From positions 79,913 to 143,912 of the forward strand of contig JACPAN010000010.1 in NCBI GenBank assembly GCA_016180815.1: DNA of 64,000 nt. Direction: 5' to 3'. The stretch is from Elusimicrobiota bacterium. Its GTDB lineage: Bacteria; Elusimicrobiota; Elusimicrobia; JACQPE01. Shown here piece after piece: positions 32,144-41,327 of the stretch. The stretch's first letter is position 1. Every line of letters starts with the position of its first letter. Position numbers and translations under genes: made by a program. Below the pieces are notes generated by a model that was given only the letters and a program-made list of their open reading frames with translations, was not told the origin of the DNA and ran no database searches.

Positions 32144-33610
32144 GTGTATTACTCTTCTAAAACCGGTTTAACCGCAGTTTTATTGCCGTTGGCCTGGGCT
32201 CTGGCTGCGATCTTAAGCCTTTTGATATTGGATTTCGCCTTTAAAAACATCCAGGTGTATCAGCGCGTCTTCTTCATCGCCAAAATCTTAAGCATGGGTT
32301 TGCCCTTGGCCGCGATTCTTGGTTTGGGCCTAGGCGCCCTTTGCGCCTTTTGGAAAAAAGAAACCAGCATCGCTCCCTACGCGGGAATGGCCCTCTCCGT
32401 CATTATCTTGATGAGTTGGGCTTTCGCCAGAAGCAGCTTGACGCGCGCCATGACCGCTCGGGAGGCCCAAATCGAGGCCCGTAAAATAGCGTACCTGTCA
32501 AGATTCCACCTAAAAAACGAAACTGAGGACAGCAAACGCCTTTTGCGCGAAAAACTTGATGAATTTTTCCGGTCGTTCAACGCCAAGGAATCAAGCCAAA
32601 TGGACGCCTGCGTGGTCGCGGTCTCGGCCGCGGGTTCGCTGCTGGCTTACGAAGACGAAGGGTTCGTAAAAACCATCGATGAAAGCCTGAACCGGATCAA
32701 AACACCCACCAGCGAGTCAAGCTTGACGCTGGGAACCTGCTTGTTGGCCTTTCACACCATCATGTTCAGCGTCGACGTGGGCCAGGCGCTCAGGTTCCAG
32801 CAAGCCGGAGATATGCCCGCCCATTTTGAACATTGGCGCCATGCCCTGGATCACTGGGAATCCGGCCAGGCTTCGCGCAAACGCATGGTGCAAGCCATGG
32901 ACCGCTTCATGACCGAAGAGCGCTACCTCAAGCTTTCCGGCGCGGAACAAGACAACCTCATGCAGACGGTCATGGCTCCCGGGTACGAACAATTGAGACG
33001 GCGCCATCAGCCCCTGCTGGAGCACATAAAAACATTCTTCGTCAAATACAACGGCGATGAAAACTTCAAACGCGCAGCGGACAACCTTTACCAGGGCCGC
33101 CACGCCGCGGCTTATATAAGCCGGGAACAAGCCGAAAAACTTTATCGGAAATCCGTGGAACAATTCCCTGATTTCGGCAACGCCCATATTGAATTAGGGA
33201 TGATCTACGCCGACAAAGGAGAGCCCAAAACAGCCTTGGATTATTTCGAGAAAGGACTGAATTTAATCGAACGCCACGGATCGCAGGATTTAAACCCCGC
33301 AAAAACCATGTTATCGAGCGGTTATTATCAGGCCGCCAAAGCTTGGCTGGCCTTGGCCAATCGCAAAGAGACGAAAGAAGATCAAAAGAAAATTTATCGC
33401 AAAACCGCCGATCAGCTGCTGGTCAAATCCCTGCGCATCGATCCCAAAAACGCTGAAGTCCGCCAACTGCGCCGCTTCCTGAGCGCGGCGCTGGGGACTC
33501 AGGCTGTTTCCAAGAGACAGGCTTTTGCAACCCCGCCCCGGTCGCCGAAAAGCACGCCTTCACGCTCTAAAAGCCGGCGCTTGGCCCCCACCCCGCCGGA
33601 CGCGGAATAA
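32144..33610 (+). CDS. membrane protein with C-terminal TPR region
   Basis: A 488-residue protein from a GTG preceded by AGGGA. Three N-terminal transmembrane helices (about 8-30, 45-72, 82-100) are followed by a long helical region. TPR-like repeats lie near the C-terminus (AEKLYRKSVEQFPDFGNAHIELGMIYADKGEPKTALDYFEKGLNLIE). The last 35 residues are Pro/Ser/Arg-rich and lie entirely antisense to the MGMT-family gene, overlapping it by 112 bases. The TPR part may bind partner proteins; function unknown. Confidence 0.68.
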   Translation: MYYSSKTGLTAVLLPLAWALAAILSLLILDFAFKNIQVYQRVFFIAKILSMGLPLAAILGLGLGALCAFWKKETSIAPYAGMALSVIILMSWAFARSSLTRAMTAREAQIEARKIAYLSRFHLKNETEDSKRLLREKLDEFFRSFNAKESSQMDACVVAVSAAGSLLAYEDEGFVKTIDESLNRIKTPTSESSLTLGTCLLAFHTIMFSVDVGQALRFQQAGDMPAHFEHWRHALDHWESGQASRKRMVQAMDRFMTEERYLKLSGAEQDNLMQTVMAPGYEQLRRRHQPLLEHIKTFFVKYNGDENFKRAADNLYQGRHAAAYISREQAEKLYRKSVEQFPDFGNAHIELGMIYADKGEPKTALDYFEKGLNLIERHGSQDLNPAKTMLSSGYYQAAKAWLALANRKETKEDQKKIYRKTADQLLVKSLRIDPKNAEVRQLRRFLSAALGTQAVSKRQAFATPPRSPKSTPSRSKSRRLAPTPPDAE

Positions 33611-33858
33611 CCGCCGAGCGAGCCGTCCGAACGAACCACGCGGTGGCAAGGGATATCCGGAGCAAAAGGGTTCCTGGCCATGGCCATAGCCACGACGCGC
33701 GCCGCCCGGGGCCGGCCGATTGATCGAGCCAAAGAACCGTAGGTCGCCACTCTCCCCTTCGGAATCCGGGCGCAAGCCCCCCAAATCTCGCGGAAGACGG
33801 CGGGGTATCGATCGCTACTCTTGAGCGCTTTTCTGATCGCCTCTGGGATTTTGTTCAT
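33499..33858 (-). CDS. MGMT-family O6-alkylguanine DNA alkyltransferase (short)
   Basis: A 119-residue protein from ATG 33856-33858 with AGGAG 4 bases upstream. It carries only the C-terminal domain of the family: FREIWGACARIPKGRVATYGSLARSIGRPRAARVVAMAMARNP (helix-turn-helix and arginine finger), then IPCHRVVRSDGSLGGY. The Cys of PCHR is present, so it should accept alkyl groups, unlike alkyltransferase-like proteins that have Trp there. The start overlaps the 3' end of the M16 gene by 44 bases on the same strand. The 3' end overlaps the convergent TPR gene. Confidence 0.82.
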   Translation of the reverse strand: MNKIPEAIRKALKSSDRYPAVFREIWGACARIPKGRVATYGSLARSIGRPRAARVVAMAMARNPFAPDIPCHRVVRSDGSLGGYSASGGVGAKRRLLEREGVLFGDRGGVAKACLLETA

Positions 33859-35281
33859 GGGGCTCCTTAATCGCTCCGCTGTCGGGGTCCAGAATCTTGA
33901 CCGCGCCCAACGAAGACAAGTCTTTATCGAATTTTTCGGGGTTGCCGACAACCAAAATCAAGGCATTCTTGGGATCCCAATACTTTTTAGCGGCCTGCCA
34001 AACATCGTCTTTGCTCACCTTGGCGAGATGATCGGTGTAAGTATCCAGGTAATCGCTCGAGTAGCCGTAAAATTCAAGCTCGGCGATCCGCCCGGCCGTC
34101 TGATCCGTCGTCCTAAAATTCTGCACGAAGGAATTGATCAATTGGCTTTTGGCGATCTCCAATTCCTCATCCGTCGGCGGCGCCTGCCGCAGAGACTCGA
34201 TCTCCGCCAAAACTTCCTCGATAGCCCGGACCGTCGTCTCAGCCTTGGTGCCGACTGCGCAAAGCATCAAACCATCGACCTGAGGCGTAGTGAATCCGCT
34301 GCCGACCGAATACGCCAAACCTTTCCTCGACCGGATATTACGGAAAAGTCTGGAAGAAAAACCACCGCCTAAAATTTCATCAAGAACCTTGAGCTTGAAA
34401 AAATCCGGATGATGCCGGGAGACGCCCAAGCGGCCCAGCCTAATGGCGCTTTGTTGGGCCGTTTTTTTGTGGGCTAAGTAGATCGCCCTGGATGACGAGC
34501 CGGGACTCAAACCGACCGCCGGCGATTCCACGGCCGCCATGGGCCAAACTTTTGAACCTAAAGCCCATTCCAATTTCCTTTTTAGTTCGGCTTCAGTAAT
34601 ATCCCCGCTGACCGAGACCACCGCGTTATTGGGGTGAATGAGGCGGCGATGCAGCTCAACCAAATCACGGCGGGATATCTTTTGGATTGTTGCCGGCTCC
34701 GTGCGCCAACCCCAAGGCGAATTCGGTCCGTAGACGACGCGTTTAAACTCTCTCGCTGCAATGTTCCTGGGCTCGTCGTTTCTTCGAGCGATGCCGGCCA
34801 AAACTTTCTTTTTCTCAACCTCAAGCTTCCCGGCGTCAAGAGACGGCGCAACCATGATCTGGGCGAAAAGATCGAGCGTCCTGTCAAAATTCTTGCTCAA
34901 AGAAAAAAGCGACAGGCCGACCGACTCCTCCCCGGCGCCGGCATGCACGCTGGAAGCCATCAATTCCAATTCCTTGGTCAGTTCATCCGCCTTAATTTTT
35001 TTGGTTCCGCCATAAGGCCAAATCGCGGCATAAAGGGACGTAAGACCGATTTTATCCGCAGGATCAGCCACGGCGCCGCCATGGAACATCACGGAGAGCT
35101 GCACCTGAGGCAGCTCATGATCCTCAAGAAAATAAACCACTAATTTATTGCTCAACTCAAATCGCTTGCCTTTCGGCACTCTAAAATGAAGCGGCTTGAG
35201 CTCGGGGAGTTTAGGCGGCGTCGCCCGGACGCCGGTGGTGATTAAAGAAACGAGCGCGGCAGCGATAAAAAAAGGCCTCAC
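33815..35281 (-). CDS. M16-family peptidase homologue, non-catalytic subunit type
   Basis: A 488-residue protein with a signal peptide and two M16 domains. The zinc site HxxEH is not present: the corresponding region reads GLTSLYAAIWPYGGTKK. The C-terminal domain has RSRKGLAYSVGSGFTTPQ, the family's R/Y element. Such inactive partners dimerise with an active M16 subunit, which is encoded immediately upstream at 35278, overlapping by 4 bases. The pair probably forms a periplasmic, processing-peptidase-like heterodimer. Confidence 0.88.
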   Translation of the reverse strand: MRPFFIAAALVSLITTGVRATPPKLPELKPLHFRVPKGKRFELSNKLVVYFLEDHELPQVQLSVMFHGGAVADPADKIGLTSLYAAIWPYGGTKKIKADELTKELELMASSVHAGAGEESVGLSLFSLSKNFDRTLDLFAQIMVAPSLDAGKLEVEKKKVLAGIARRNDEPRNIAAREFKRVVYGPNSPWGWRTEPATIQKISRRDLVELHRRLIHPNNAVVSVSGDITEAELKRKLEWALGSKVWPMAAVESPAVGLSPGSSSRAIYLAHKKTAQQSAIRLGRLGVSRHHPDFFKLKVLDEILGGGFSSRLFRNIRSRKGLAYSVGSGFTTPQVDGLMLCAVGTKAETTVRAIEEVLAEIESLRQAPPTDEELEIAKSQLINSFVQNFRTTDQTAGRIAELEFYGYSSDYLDTYTDHLAKVSKDDVWQAAKKYWDPKNALILVVGNPEKFDKDLSSLGAVKILDPDSGAIKEPHEQNPRGDQKSAQE

Positions 35282-36771
35282 AGATTGCCTCCTTTCTTTT
35301 TGGTGACAAAGCCCACGGTTTTATTCTCCCTGTTCAAGTATTTCTTCGCCGCTTCCGTCAATTCTTCGGGTTTAATCGCCTGCCATCGCGTCGCGACGTC
35401 CCAATGATAAGACCAATCCCCGTAAAGAATCTCGTTCATGGTGATCGTATCCGCGATGCCTTCGTTGTTGTCCAAAATTTTGACCAGCATGGCTTCCATA
35501 TTGTTTTTTGCGCGCTCAAGCTCCCAAAGTTCGGGCGCCTTTTGCTTGATCGCTTCGATTTCTTGTTCAACGGCGCGCTCAAGGTCCAACGCGCTATGCG
35601 GACTCCTCGGGTAGCCCATCACCAGAAAAAGATTCGGGTAGCGGGCGCCCGGATCATCGTGGTAAGCATTGACGGATTGCGCCACCGCTTGTTTCTCGAT
35701 CAAATTGCGATAAAAACGGCTGGTGCGCCCGGAAGATAAAATATCGGAGAGCAGGGCCAGTTTTGTGTCGTCGGGGTGAGGGGCATTGGGCTTATGCCAG
35801 CCCATCAGCAGGATAGGCTCCGCTTCCCACATCAACTCCACGCGGCGTTCGCCTTGCTGGGGCGGCTCCTCGCCCGAAAATTCGACGGCGCCGTCTCTGG
35901 CCGGGATGGACTCGAAATATTTGCGTATGTTGACAAGCGTTTCTTTGGAATCAAAATCCCCCACCAAAGAGATGACGCAGCGCGAAGGCACGTAGCGCGT
36001 GGCGAAAAACCATTCGGCTTGGGTGGCCGTTAAGCGCTCCAAATCGCTCATCCAACCAACGACTTCCCGGCGATAGGGGCTGACGATAAAAGCATTGGCG
36101 GCGAAGAGTTCGTAGAGTTTGCCCAACGGATTGGACTCGGTTCGCATGCGGCGTTCCTCCATGACCACGTTGCGCTCGCGGTAGAACTCGCGCAGAACCG
36201 CGTTCTGGAACCGGTCCGATTCCATGGCCAGCCACAAATCCAAACGGTTCGACGGCAAACTGACCATATACCCGGTGACATCGTTCGAGGTGAAGGCGTT
36301 AAATCCCCAAGCGCCGTTGGCCTCGTAAATTTTTTCGTACTCGTCCTTGATCTCATATTGTTCGGCTTCGGCCTGCTTGGCCTGAAGTTCGGCTTGAAGC
36401 TTAGCGAGTTTTTTCAGGTCGGGGCCGCCGGGACGCGCCTGCTCTTTATTGATTTTTTCCGCGATGTCCTCAATCGCATTTAAAACGGTTTTCTCCTTGT
36501 GGTAATTCTTCGTGTTTACCGTCTTTGTGCCTTTAAAAGCCATGTGCTCGAACATATGCGCCAAGCCGGTTTGACCCATCTCCTCATCCACGGATCCCAC
36601 GCGGTAATAAATTCGGAAGGCGACTCCCGGCATGGAATGGCGCGGGTAAAGCAGCACGCGGATGCCGTTGGCCAGGGTATGCTTCTCAATCGGAGGCTTC
36701 GGGGGGACGGCGTAAAGCGAAGGCCGCCAACACAATAAACCGGCCGATAAAATTAATTTCCAGCTTTTCAT
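35278..36771 (-). CDS. M16-family zinc metallopeptidase (active subunit)
   Basis: A 497-residue protein from ATG 36769-36771 with GGAGG 6 bases upstream; the longer open frame starting at 36855 lies inside uvrC and was not used. A signal peptide is present. The inverted zinc motif HMFEH occurs in GLAHMFEHMAFKGTKT, with a downstream glutamate expected in the helix RNVVMEERRMRTE. A long charged insert (about 100-160) is predicted to be coiled. Its ATG overlaps the uvrC stop (ATGA) and its stop overlaps the next M16 gene, so the three are coupled. Confidence 0.9.
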   Translation of the reverse strand: MKSWKLILSAGLLCWRPSLYAVPPKPPIEKHTLANGIRVLLYPRHSMPGVAFRIYYRVGSVDEEMGQTGLAHMFEHMAFKGTKTVNTKNYHKEKTVLNAIEDIAEKINKEQARPGGPDLKKLAKLQAELQAKQAEAEQYEIKDEYEKIYEANGAWGFNAFTSNDVTGYMVSLPSNRLDLWLAMESDRFQNAVLREFYRERNVVMEERRMRTESNPLGKLYELFAANAFIVSPYRREVVGWMSDLERLTATQAEWFFATRYVPSRCVISLVGDFDSKETLVNIRKYFESIPARDGAVEFSGEEPPQQGERRVELMWEAEPILLMGWHKPNAPHPDDTKLALLSDILSSGRTSRFYRNLIEKQAVAQSVNAYHDDPGARYPNLFLVMGYPRSPHSALDLERAVEQEIEAIKQKAPELWELERAKNNMEAMLVKILDNNEGIADTITMNEILYGDWSYHWDVATRWQAIKPEELTEAAKKYLNRENKTVGFVTKKKGGNL

Positions 36772-38111
36772 GAGGCCTCCAAGAACTTTTTCTTGCGCAA
36801 TTTCTTGTGGTAAGTTATAGCAAAACGATGGGCTTCGTCCCGGATCCACATGCACAGTTTCAGTCCCTCGTGCGATTTGGCCAGGCGGATTTCCTTGGGG
36901 GGTCCGGGCGAACGATCCAGATAGAGCGTCTCTTCCTGCTTAGCCAAGGCCGCCAACGCGGGCCGGGTGCTCTTACCCGGCGCGGGTAACACCGTTTCCA
37001 GAGCGGAGCGGGCGGCTGAAAGCTGGCCCAGGCCTCCATCGATCAAAATCAAATCAGGCAATCTCTCCTTGCTTTCGATCAGGCGGCGATAGCGCCGGGA
37101 AACGACTTCACGCATCATGGAAAAGTCATCGATTCCGGCAACGCTTTTGATGCCGAAACGACGGTAATGCGCCTTATTGGGGCGGCCGTCCATAAAACAA
37201 ACCATGGAACCGACCGAATGCGTTCCGAACAACGTTGAAATATCGAAACCCTCGATATGCCGGGGCCGGCCCCCGGTCCCCAAGGCCTCCTGAAGTTTTT
37301 TCACGGCGGCTTTCGGCTCATACAAAGAGGCGAGGTCCTCGGCTTGAATTTCAGACAAAAGCACCCGTTCCCCGATATGCTCCAGGGCCTCGACTTCCCC
37401 CTTGATCCGTTGGGCTTCCTCAAACGCCAACTGCTTGGCCGCGGTTGTCATCCGGGCTTTCAGCGATGAGACCAGCCGTGACCGTTGCCCGCTGAAAAGC
37501 CGGGCCGCTTTTTGCGCGATGTTTCGATAATCCGTCTTGCTGATGTTGCCGGCGCAGGGCGCCGGGCATTGGGCGGTATGAAAATACAGGCAGGAATTAA
37601 TGATTTTTTGGGCCAACGGCTTTTTCAAAGAAAAATCCCAGCGGCAAGGACGAAGAGGAACCGCGCCTCTTCGAAAAAGCGTCCGGATCAGGCCTTTCAC
37701 TTTGCTGACGTCCGGATAAGGCCCGAACGCCGAGGCTCCCGGAGGGATGTGCTTTTTCCTGGCCAGGTAAAGCCTGGGGAAATCTTCCTGCATGGTCAAG
37801 ACGACGTAAGGGTACGATTTGTCGTCCTTCCACATGGCGTTGAACACGGGCTGATATTTCTTGATCCAGGATTCCTCCAGGAGAAGGGCTTCGCGCTCGC
37901 TGGCGCATAAAACGTAATCCACGCGGCGGACGACTTCTACGAGCGCCTGAATTTTCGGCCCCACGTCCGTTTTTTGAAAATACGAGGAAACCCGCTTCTT
38001 AATGTCGTTGGCTTTGCCGATATAAATAATACGGCCGGAGGCATCCCGCATCAAATAAACGCCGGGGCCGGAAGGAAGCTCGGATAATCCGAGCCCCGCG
38101 AATGAACTCAT
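36768..38111 (-). CDS. uvrC: UvrC-like excinuclease subunit lacking the C-terminal HhH domain
   Basis: A 447-residue protein. The GIY-YIG nuclease domain (PGVYLMRDASGRIIYIGKANDIKKRV) and the cysteine-rich region (CLYFHTAQCPAPCAG) are present. The UVR motif AKQLAFEEAQRIKGEVEALEHI binds UvrB. The RNase H-like nuclease domain shows EGFDISTLFG, LILIDGGLGQL and RDEAHRFAITYHKKLR. It stops just after this helix, about 150 residues short of the usual 600, so the tandem helix-hairpin-helix DNA-binding domain is missing. It makes the 3' and 5' cuts in nucleotide excision repair. It overlaps murJ by 4 bases. Confidence 0.88.
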   Translation of the reverse strand: MSSFAGLGLSELPSGPGVYLMRDASGRIIYIGKANDIKKRVSSYFQKTDVGPKIQALVEVVRRVDYVLCASEREALLLEESWIKKYQPVFNAMWKDDKSYPYVVLTMQEDFPRLYLARKKHIPPGASAFGPYPDVSKVKGLIRTLFRRGAVPLRPCRWDFSLKKPLAQKIINSCLYFHTAQCPAPCAGNISKTDYRNIAQKAARLFSGQRSRLVSSLKARMTTAAKQLAFEEAQRIKGEVEALEHIGERVLLSEIQAEDLASLYEPKAAVKKLQEALGTGGRPRHIEGFDISTLFGTHSVGSMVCFMDGRPNKAHYRRFGIKSVAGIDDFSMMREVVSRRYRRLIESKERLPDLILIDGGLGQLSAARSALETVLPAPGKSTRPALAALAKQEETLYLDRSPGPPKEIRLAKSHEGLKLCMWIRDEAHRFAITYHKKLRKKKFLEAS

Positions 38112-39424
38112 AGGTAATTTTTCTTTTTAACGATCAAAAACATGGCGACTAGACCGACCAAACTCGATCCGGTGAAGGCCAGGCCGATGCCCACGGCGCC
38201 CAAGCTCTCAAGCAAAAGGAAACATCCCGATGCGCTGACGAACAATTGCAGGACGCTGGTCAGCACCAAACTTTTGGTGTCGCGGTGGGCATAAAAAAGG
38301 CCCAAGAAAATTTTTTGGAGCGAATAAAAGAGCAGCGTGGGGCTTGATACAGCCAGCACTTTGGCCGTCAGGTAAAGGGCTTGTTCCTGGAAGCGCCCGT
38401 GAAAATAGAGAAGGCGGATGATCAGTTCCCCAAAAAAAATAAAGGCGAGGATCGCGGGAATTTCAAACATCAGCATACGCTTGGCCTGAGACCAAGCCAA
38501 ACGCCGCACCGCCGCTCGATCGTTGCGCTGAGCTTCCTGCGACAACAGGGGAAGCGCGGTGACCAAAGACCCCACGCCCACCAGCCCCAACGGCAATTGG
38601 ATCAGCCTGCTGGAATTATAAAGCGCGGCGATCGTGCCCGCCTCCGCAAAACTTCCGAAAAACGTGCCCACGAAACCGTTCACTTGATCCAGCGAAAACG
38701 TCAGGGTGTAGGGCCCGAACAAAAGCAGGGATTTTTTGAGCTCCGGATGGCCGGCCCAAAATGAGCGCCACTTCAAACGGCCGATCACGCCGTGGAGCTG
38801 GGGCCAGAGAACCGCGAACTGCAGAAACCCTCCGATCGTCGTCGCCCAGGCCAAACCCACGATCAACAGGCGCGGGCCCGGCGCGCTTGAACGCGACATC
38901 AAGAAATAGGCGATGATGGCGATCGAAGCGAACGCCGGCGACAGGCTGGACCAAAAAAATTTATTGTGCGCCTGGAGGGTGGCTTGAGCCCAGGCCGCCA
39001 AAGTGACGAACAAAAGAAAAGGGAGCAAAATTTTGGTCAAGGTCACGGCCCAAACCATTTTTTCCGGATCCGCCGAAAACCCCAGGAGCATGCCGCGGGT
39101 CAAGGGTTCGGCGAATAAAATACCCAGACCTACGATGACCGCCAAAACAGCCGCCAACCGGCCGGCATAAGATCCGGCAAATCGCGCGGCATCTTCCTTA
39201 TCTTGGGCGACAAGCGGGGCATAAACGGGCGTATACGCCGCATAAAGCCCGCCCTCCCCGACCAAATTGCGCAATAAGTTGGCCAAGCGGAACGTCGCAA
39301 AATAAAGATCGGCCCAACCGCCGCCGCCAACGAAGTGAGCGATGGACAAATCGCGCAAGTAGCCGAAAACGCGGGAAATCAGCGTTGCGCCGAAAAATTT
39401 GGAGAAATTCCTCCCCACAGGCAA
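38108..39424 (-). CDS. murJ: lipid II flippase MurJ (MviN family)
   Basis: A 438-residue polytopic membrane protein of the MOP exporter fold. It starts with NFSKFFGATLISRVFGYLRD and FRLANLLRNLVGEGGLYAAYTPVY, the conserved MurJ N-terminus with functional arginines. About twelve transmembrane helices follow, with the central PYTLTFSLDQVNGFVGTFFGS. It is shorter than the usual 500 residues, lacking the last two helices that many members have. It flips the peptidoglycan precursor lipid II across the inner membrane. The gene is divergent from the acyltransferase gene at 39469. Confidence 0.9.
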   Translation of the reverse strand: MPVGRNFSKFFGATLISRVFGYLRDLSIAHFVGGGGWADLYFATFRLANLLRNLVGEGGLYAAYTPVYAPLVAQDKEDAARFAGSYAGRLAAVLAVIVGLGILFAEPLTRGMLLGFSADPEKMVWAVTLTKILLPFLLFVTLAAWAQATLQAHNKFFWSSLSPAFASIAIIAYFLMSRSSAPGPRLLIVGLAWATTIGGFLQFAVLWPQLHGVIGRLKWRSFWAGHPELKKSLLLFGPYTLTFSLDQVNGFVGTFFGSFAEAGTIAALYNSSRLIQLPLGLVGVGSLVTALPLLSQEAQRNDRAAVRRLAWSQAKRMLMFEIPAILAFIFFGELIIRLLYFHGRFQEQALYLTAKVLAVSSPTLLFYSLQKIFLGLFYAHRDTKSLVLTSVLQLFVSASGCFLLLESLGAVGIGLAFTGSSLVGLVAMFLIVKKKNYL

Positions 39425-39455
39425 TATTTAGCATTTCTAAGCCGCCCTAGTTGGG

Positions 39456-39461
39456 TATACT
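39456..39461 (+). promoter_or_regulatory. candidate -10 element of the DUF374 gene (leaderless type)
   Basis: TATACT ends 7 bases before the ATG at 39469-39471. No Shine-Dalgarno and no convincing -35 are seen. Confidence 0.4.
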
Positions 39462-39468
39462 TTTTGAT

Positions 39469-40110
39469 ATGTGGCGGGCTTTAAAATTTACGCTGGTCAC
39501 CCGGTTGCTTTGGCTGTATATGACTTTGGTTGGGAAGACCACAACAACCATCAGTTTAAATAAACAGCATCGCTTGGATTTGGAAGCTGAAGGACGGCGT
39601 TACATTTACGCGCTGTGGCATGATCGCCAGGCTTTTTTTGTCTACTCTCACCGCAATTCCAAGATCACCTCGCTCGTGTCGCCCAGTAAGGATGGTGAGA
39701 TCATGGCGCGAGTTTTGAGTCTATTCGGTCTTGATGCTGCGCGGGGATCGTCGCGGCAGAACCCGGCCCGGGGCCTCATTTCTTTGATGCGCCGGGTGGA
39801 GAGCGGCTATCATCTGGGCATTACTCCGGACGGACCTTTGGGCCCGCGCCATGAAGTGAAACCCGGAGCTCTTTTTTTAGCTAGGAAACTGGGCCTTCCG
39901 ATCTTGCCGATCGCCAACGGCGTCAAACGCAAATTGGTTTTTAAGAGTTGGGACCGTTTTCAGTTCCCGTTGCCGTTTAACCGCGTTGCGATCGTGTATG
40001 GTTCTCCTATTTGGATCGGGCCGGAGGACAGCTTAGAAGATAAAGCACGGGATCTCCGGAGCGTGCTTAATGAAATTACGGAGCGCGCGGATCGGGAGGC
40101 GTGTTCTTAA
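39469..40110 (+). CDS. DUF374 lysophospholipid acyltransferase-like protein
   Basis: A 213-residue protein from the ATG at 39469; a TTG six codons earlier lies over the -10 element and was rejected. It has the COG2121 blocks YIYALWHDRQAFFVYSHRN (acyltransferase histidine-aspartate), LVSPSKDGEIMARVLSLFGLDAARGSS and LGITPDGPLGPRHEVKPGALFLARKLGLPILPI. These proteins are related to LpxL-type and plsC acyltransferases and are thought to act on lipid A or phospholipids at the inner membrane. Exact substrate unknown. Confidence 0.85.
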   Translation: MWRALKFTLVTRLLWLYMTLVGKTTTTISLNKQHRLDLEAEGRRYIYALWHDRQAFFVYSHRNSKITSLVSPSKDGEIMARVLSLFGLDAARGSSRQNPARGLISLMRRVESGYHLGITPDGPLGPRHEVKPGALFLARKLGLPILPIANGVKRKLVFKSWDRFQFPLPFNRVAIVYGSPIWIGPEDSLEDKARDLRSVLNEITERADREACS

Positions 40111-40237
40111 CAGCCCTGAAGAATTAGCGGATTCTTCGCACCCTTCACCCTCCTAAATCCATTTTTTGACCCGTAGCCTTTTTTCGCGGTGCGGGACATA
40201 TGAAAATTAGCCGTTATTCAGGTTAAAATATACGGCA

Positions 40238-41305
40238 TTGACGAAAAAAAGCCTTCCCGCGCTCATCCTTTTGCTATCCGCCCTCGGCCTCCGTGCCCAA
40301 ACGCCGGAACAGTCGGCCGGCGACTCAAACGCTATTTTTGAGCGGACTCCCAAAATATCCAGAGGCGCAGGCCCTTTGCCGGCCATGGATTGGAACCCGA
40401 CGCATGCCGTTTTCCTGAGTTTGCCTCCGGAAACCGCGCAAGTTCTGCCCCGCGGGCGGATGCGCTGGGAAACGACCTGGACCCAGACAAACTCCATGGA
40501 AGGAATTAAAACCCAAGACGGCGGCAACGGCCTTCTCCACGCTGAAACCACGCGTTTGACGCAGGTCTGGAGGATCGGTTTAGGCGAAGGTTTGGAAGCC
40601 GGAATTCAAATTCCGTTCATCTACCGCTCGCGCCCCTGGATGGACGGGCTCATCGGCTGGGTTGAGGAAACAGCCGCCGGAGAGATGTCCGCCACCCGGC
40701 GGCGCTACCAAGGCGACTCAACAACGTACGAAGTCAATCATCCTGAATTCACCGTCAAAGACAGAGTGGATCAATACGGACCTGGTGATATCGCTTTGAT
40801 CATCAAAACGCTGCTGGTTGAAGAAACCCCGCATCAACCGGCGCTGGCCGTAAGGGTAGGCGTTGAACTGCCCACCGGAAGCGTGACCGATGGACGCGGC
40901 AGCGGGGCCGTGGACGTTGCCGTTGAATTGGGGCTTCAAAAAGCCTTGACCTCTTGGCTTAACGCCTACGGTAATGTCAGCGCCACCATGCCCGGCAATG
41001 ACTCCCCTTACGTGCGGCCTTTCGGCGGCGCCTCATTCGCGCTGGAATTGCTCCCCCGCGAGAATATTTCATTGACCGCCCAATACTCCACGTTTTCTTC
41101 CCCGTACCAAGACACGAACGTCAAAGTTTTGGACGGACGCGATGATTTGGTCCTGATGGGCGTTAATTACAAATACCCGCTGTCTAAAAACCGGAAACTC
41201 ACGTTTCGATTGTTCGCCGCGGAGAACACCTTCTGGCGGGCGCCGGGCGAATGGGCCGGCAGCGCCGCGGATTTTACCGTCGGCAGCGGCATTTTTCTGG
41301 AATAA
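40238..41305 (+). CDS. DUF3187-like outer-membrane barrel protein
   Basis: A 355-residue protein starting at TTG 40238, just before a lysine-led signal peptide (KKSLPALILLLSALGLRA); no ATG or GTG is available. The mature protein begins with the family-type NPTHAVFLSLPPETAQVLPRGRMRWETTWTQTNS and continues with alternating amphipathic strands (LAVRVGVELPTGSVTDGRGSG; ISLTAQYSTF), ending in FTVGSGIFLE. It is predicted to be an outer-membrane beta barrel of unknown transport role. TAAAAT lies 8 bases before the start. Confidence 0.75.
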   Translation: MTKKSLPALILLLSALGLRAQTPEQSAGDSNAIFERTPKISRGAGPLPAMDWNPTHAVFLSLPPETAQVLPRGRMRWETTWTQTNSMEGIKTQDGGNGLLHAETTRLTQVWRIGLGEGLEAGIQIPFIYRSRPWMDGLIGWVEETAAGEMSATRRRYQGDSTTYEVNHPEFTVKDRVDQYGPGDIALIIKTLLVEETPHQPALAVRVGVELPTGSVTDGRGSGAVDVAVELGLQKALTSWLNAYGNVSATMPGNDSPYVRPFGGASFALELLPRENISLTAQYSTFSSPYQDTNVKVLDGRDDLVLMGVNYKYPLSKNRKLTFRLFAAENTFWRAPGEWAGSAADFTVGSGIFLE

Positions 41306-41327
41306 CGCGCGCGTTGGCCGGACTCAT

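Noticed and set aside
36772-36855. Longer M16 peptidase start inside uvrC
   Set aside because: The signal peptide begins at the ATG at 36771, which has GGAGG upstream; the extension is uvrC antisense-free but out-of-frame coding shadow.
40118-40137. Hairpin GAAGAAT-N6-ATTCTTC after the DUF374 gene as a terminator
   Set aside because: No T-run follows the stem on either strand at the proper distance, so it was not called a terminator.
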